A stretch of DNA of 6,479 bases from JAIXWP01 sp044371755 (GTDB taxonomy: Bacteria > Bacteroidota > Bacteroidia > Flavobacteriales_D > Sanyastnellaceae). The notes below the pieces were generated by a model. The model was not told where the DNA came from and did not search any database. It saw only the letters and a program-made list of their open reading frames with translations. Both the position numbers and the translations under genes were made by a program. Below, in pieces: positions 6,203-6,479 of the stretch; within the stretch, counting starts at the first letter, position 1, and each line of letters starts with the position of its first letter. The DNA is taken from positions 1 through 6,479 of the forward strand of contig JBILSZ010000127.1 in the NCBI GenBank assembly GCA_044371755.1, in the 5' to 3' direction.

Positions 6203-6479
6203 ATGACAAAAGAAGAAAAGATCAAAGCGTTTGATCCCAACGGAGCGGCGCTTACCGATAGCAATATTTATGGACTTCCATTTACGCCAGAAGAGGCGGA
6301 TGTGGTGTTGGTACCTGTGCCATGGGAAGTGACTGTATCCTACGGGTCTGGGGCCTCGGGCGGACCAGAACATATTATGGAAGCCAGTTATCAGGTGGAT
6401 CTTTTTCATCCTGAGTTTCCAAACCTTTGGAAAAAAGGTGTCGCCATGATCGATGTTCCTGAAGATTTGGCGAATTTGT
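6203..6479 (+). CDS. Agmatinase/arginase-family ureohydrolase, 3' end beyond the window
   Basis: ATG at 6203 opens 92 complete codons to the window end (MTKEEKIKAFDPNGAALTDS at the N-terminus). VVLVPVPWEVTVSYGSGASG at residues 34-53, then GPEHIMEASYQVDLF at 54-68, matches the ureohydrolase N-terminal block, which in agmatinases reads 'lPvPwDxTvSyrpGtrxGPxaIrxAS'. These enzymes are binuclear-manganese hydrolases that release urea from agmatine (giving putrescine), arginine or related guanidino compounds. The metal-binding His and Asp motifs lie further downstream and are not in the window, so activity and exact substrate cannot be judged. It is divergent from tetR with a 113-bp shared spacer and its own TAnnTTTG box. 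Functional linkage to the exporter is possible but not shown. Agmatinase is the likeliest member given the sequence style of Bacteroidota homologues. Confidence 0.85.
   Translation, partial: MTKEEKIKAFDPNGAALTDSNIYGLPFTPEEADVVLVPVPWEVTVSYGSGASGGPEHIMEASYQVDLFHPEFPNLWKKGVAMIDVPEDLANL

Noticed and set aside
6173..6409. Minus-strand 78-codon frame opposite the agmatinase-family gene
   Set aside because: It is a shadow of the plus-strand frame that carries the ureohydrolase N-terminal block.

Overview
The window looks like a piece of a Bacteroidota chromosome, probably from the Flavobacteriia or a close relative. The evidence is promoter boxes of the TAnnTTTG type just before start codons, weak or absent Shine-Dalgarno sequences, moderate GC, and protein features of that phylum. 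Examples are the ureohydrolase N-terminus and the HlyD C-terminal tail. No RNA genes, insertion sequences, CRISPR arrays or origins are visible.

Layout. From 1 to 6089 everything is on the minus strand. Read in the direction of transcription (high to low coordinates), the order is: a TetR-family regulator (5415-6089), an ABC exporter half-transporter (3740-5413), an HlyD-type periplasmic adaptor (2357-3730), a TolC-type outer-membrane efflux protein (930-2357), a small CutA/PII-like protein (596-913), and a 5'-complete but truncated rsmE (1-498). The first four are packed into one operon: 1 nt between tetR and the ABC gene, 9 nt between ABC and hlyD, and a TAATG stop/start overlap between hlyD and tolC. 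The CutA-like gene follows 16 nt later. On the plus strand, divergent from tetR, an agmatinase/arginase-family gene starts at 6203 and runs off the window.

How the genes work together. The four-gene block encodes a complete tripartite type I-like exporter, with an inner-membrane ABC pump, an adaptor and an outer-membrane channel, headed by its own probable autoregulator. No substrate gene is present, and the ABC protein has no C39 peptidase domain, so the cargo is unknown. The most unusual point is the ATPase domain. Walker A is normal, but the Q-loop, signature, Walker B/catalytic pair, D-loop and H-loop all depart from consensus, although only one ABC gene is present.

Regulatory DNA. The 113-bp tetR/agmatinase spacer carries a perfect 15-bp palindrome that may be the TetR operator. 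The 97-bp spacer before rsmE carries a heptamer tandem repeat that makes the operon transcript strongly C-rich and G-poor, resembling a Rho loading site. Three transcription-unit heads (rsmE, tetR, agmatinase) have a TTTG box only 3-4 nt before ATG, suggesting leaderless or nearly leaderless mRNAs.
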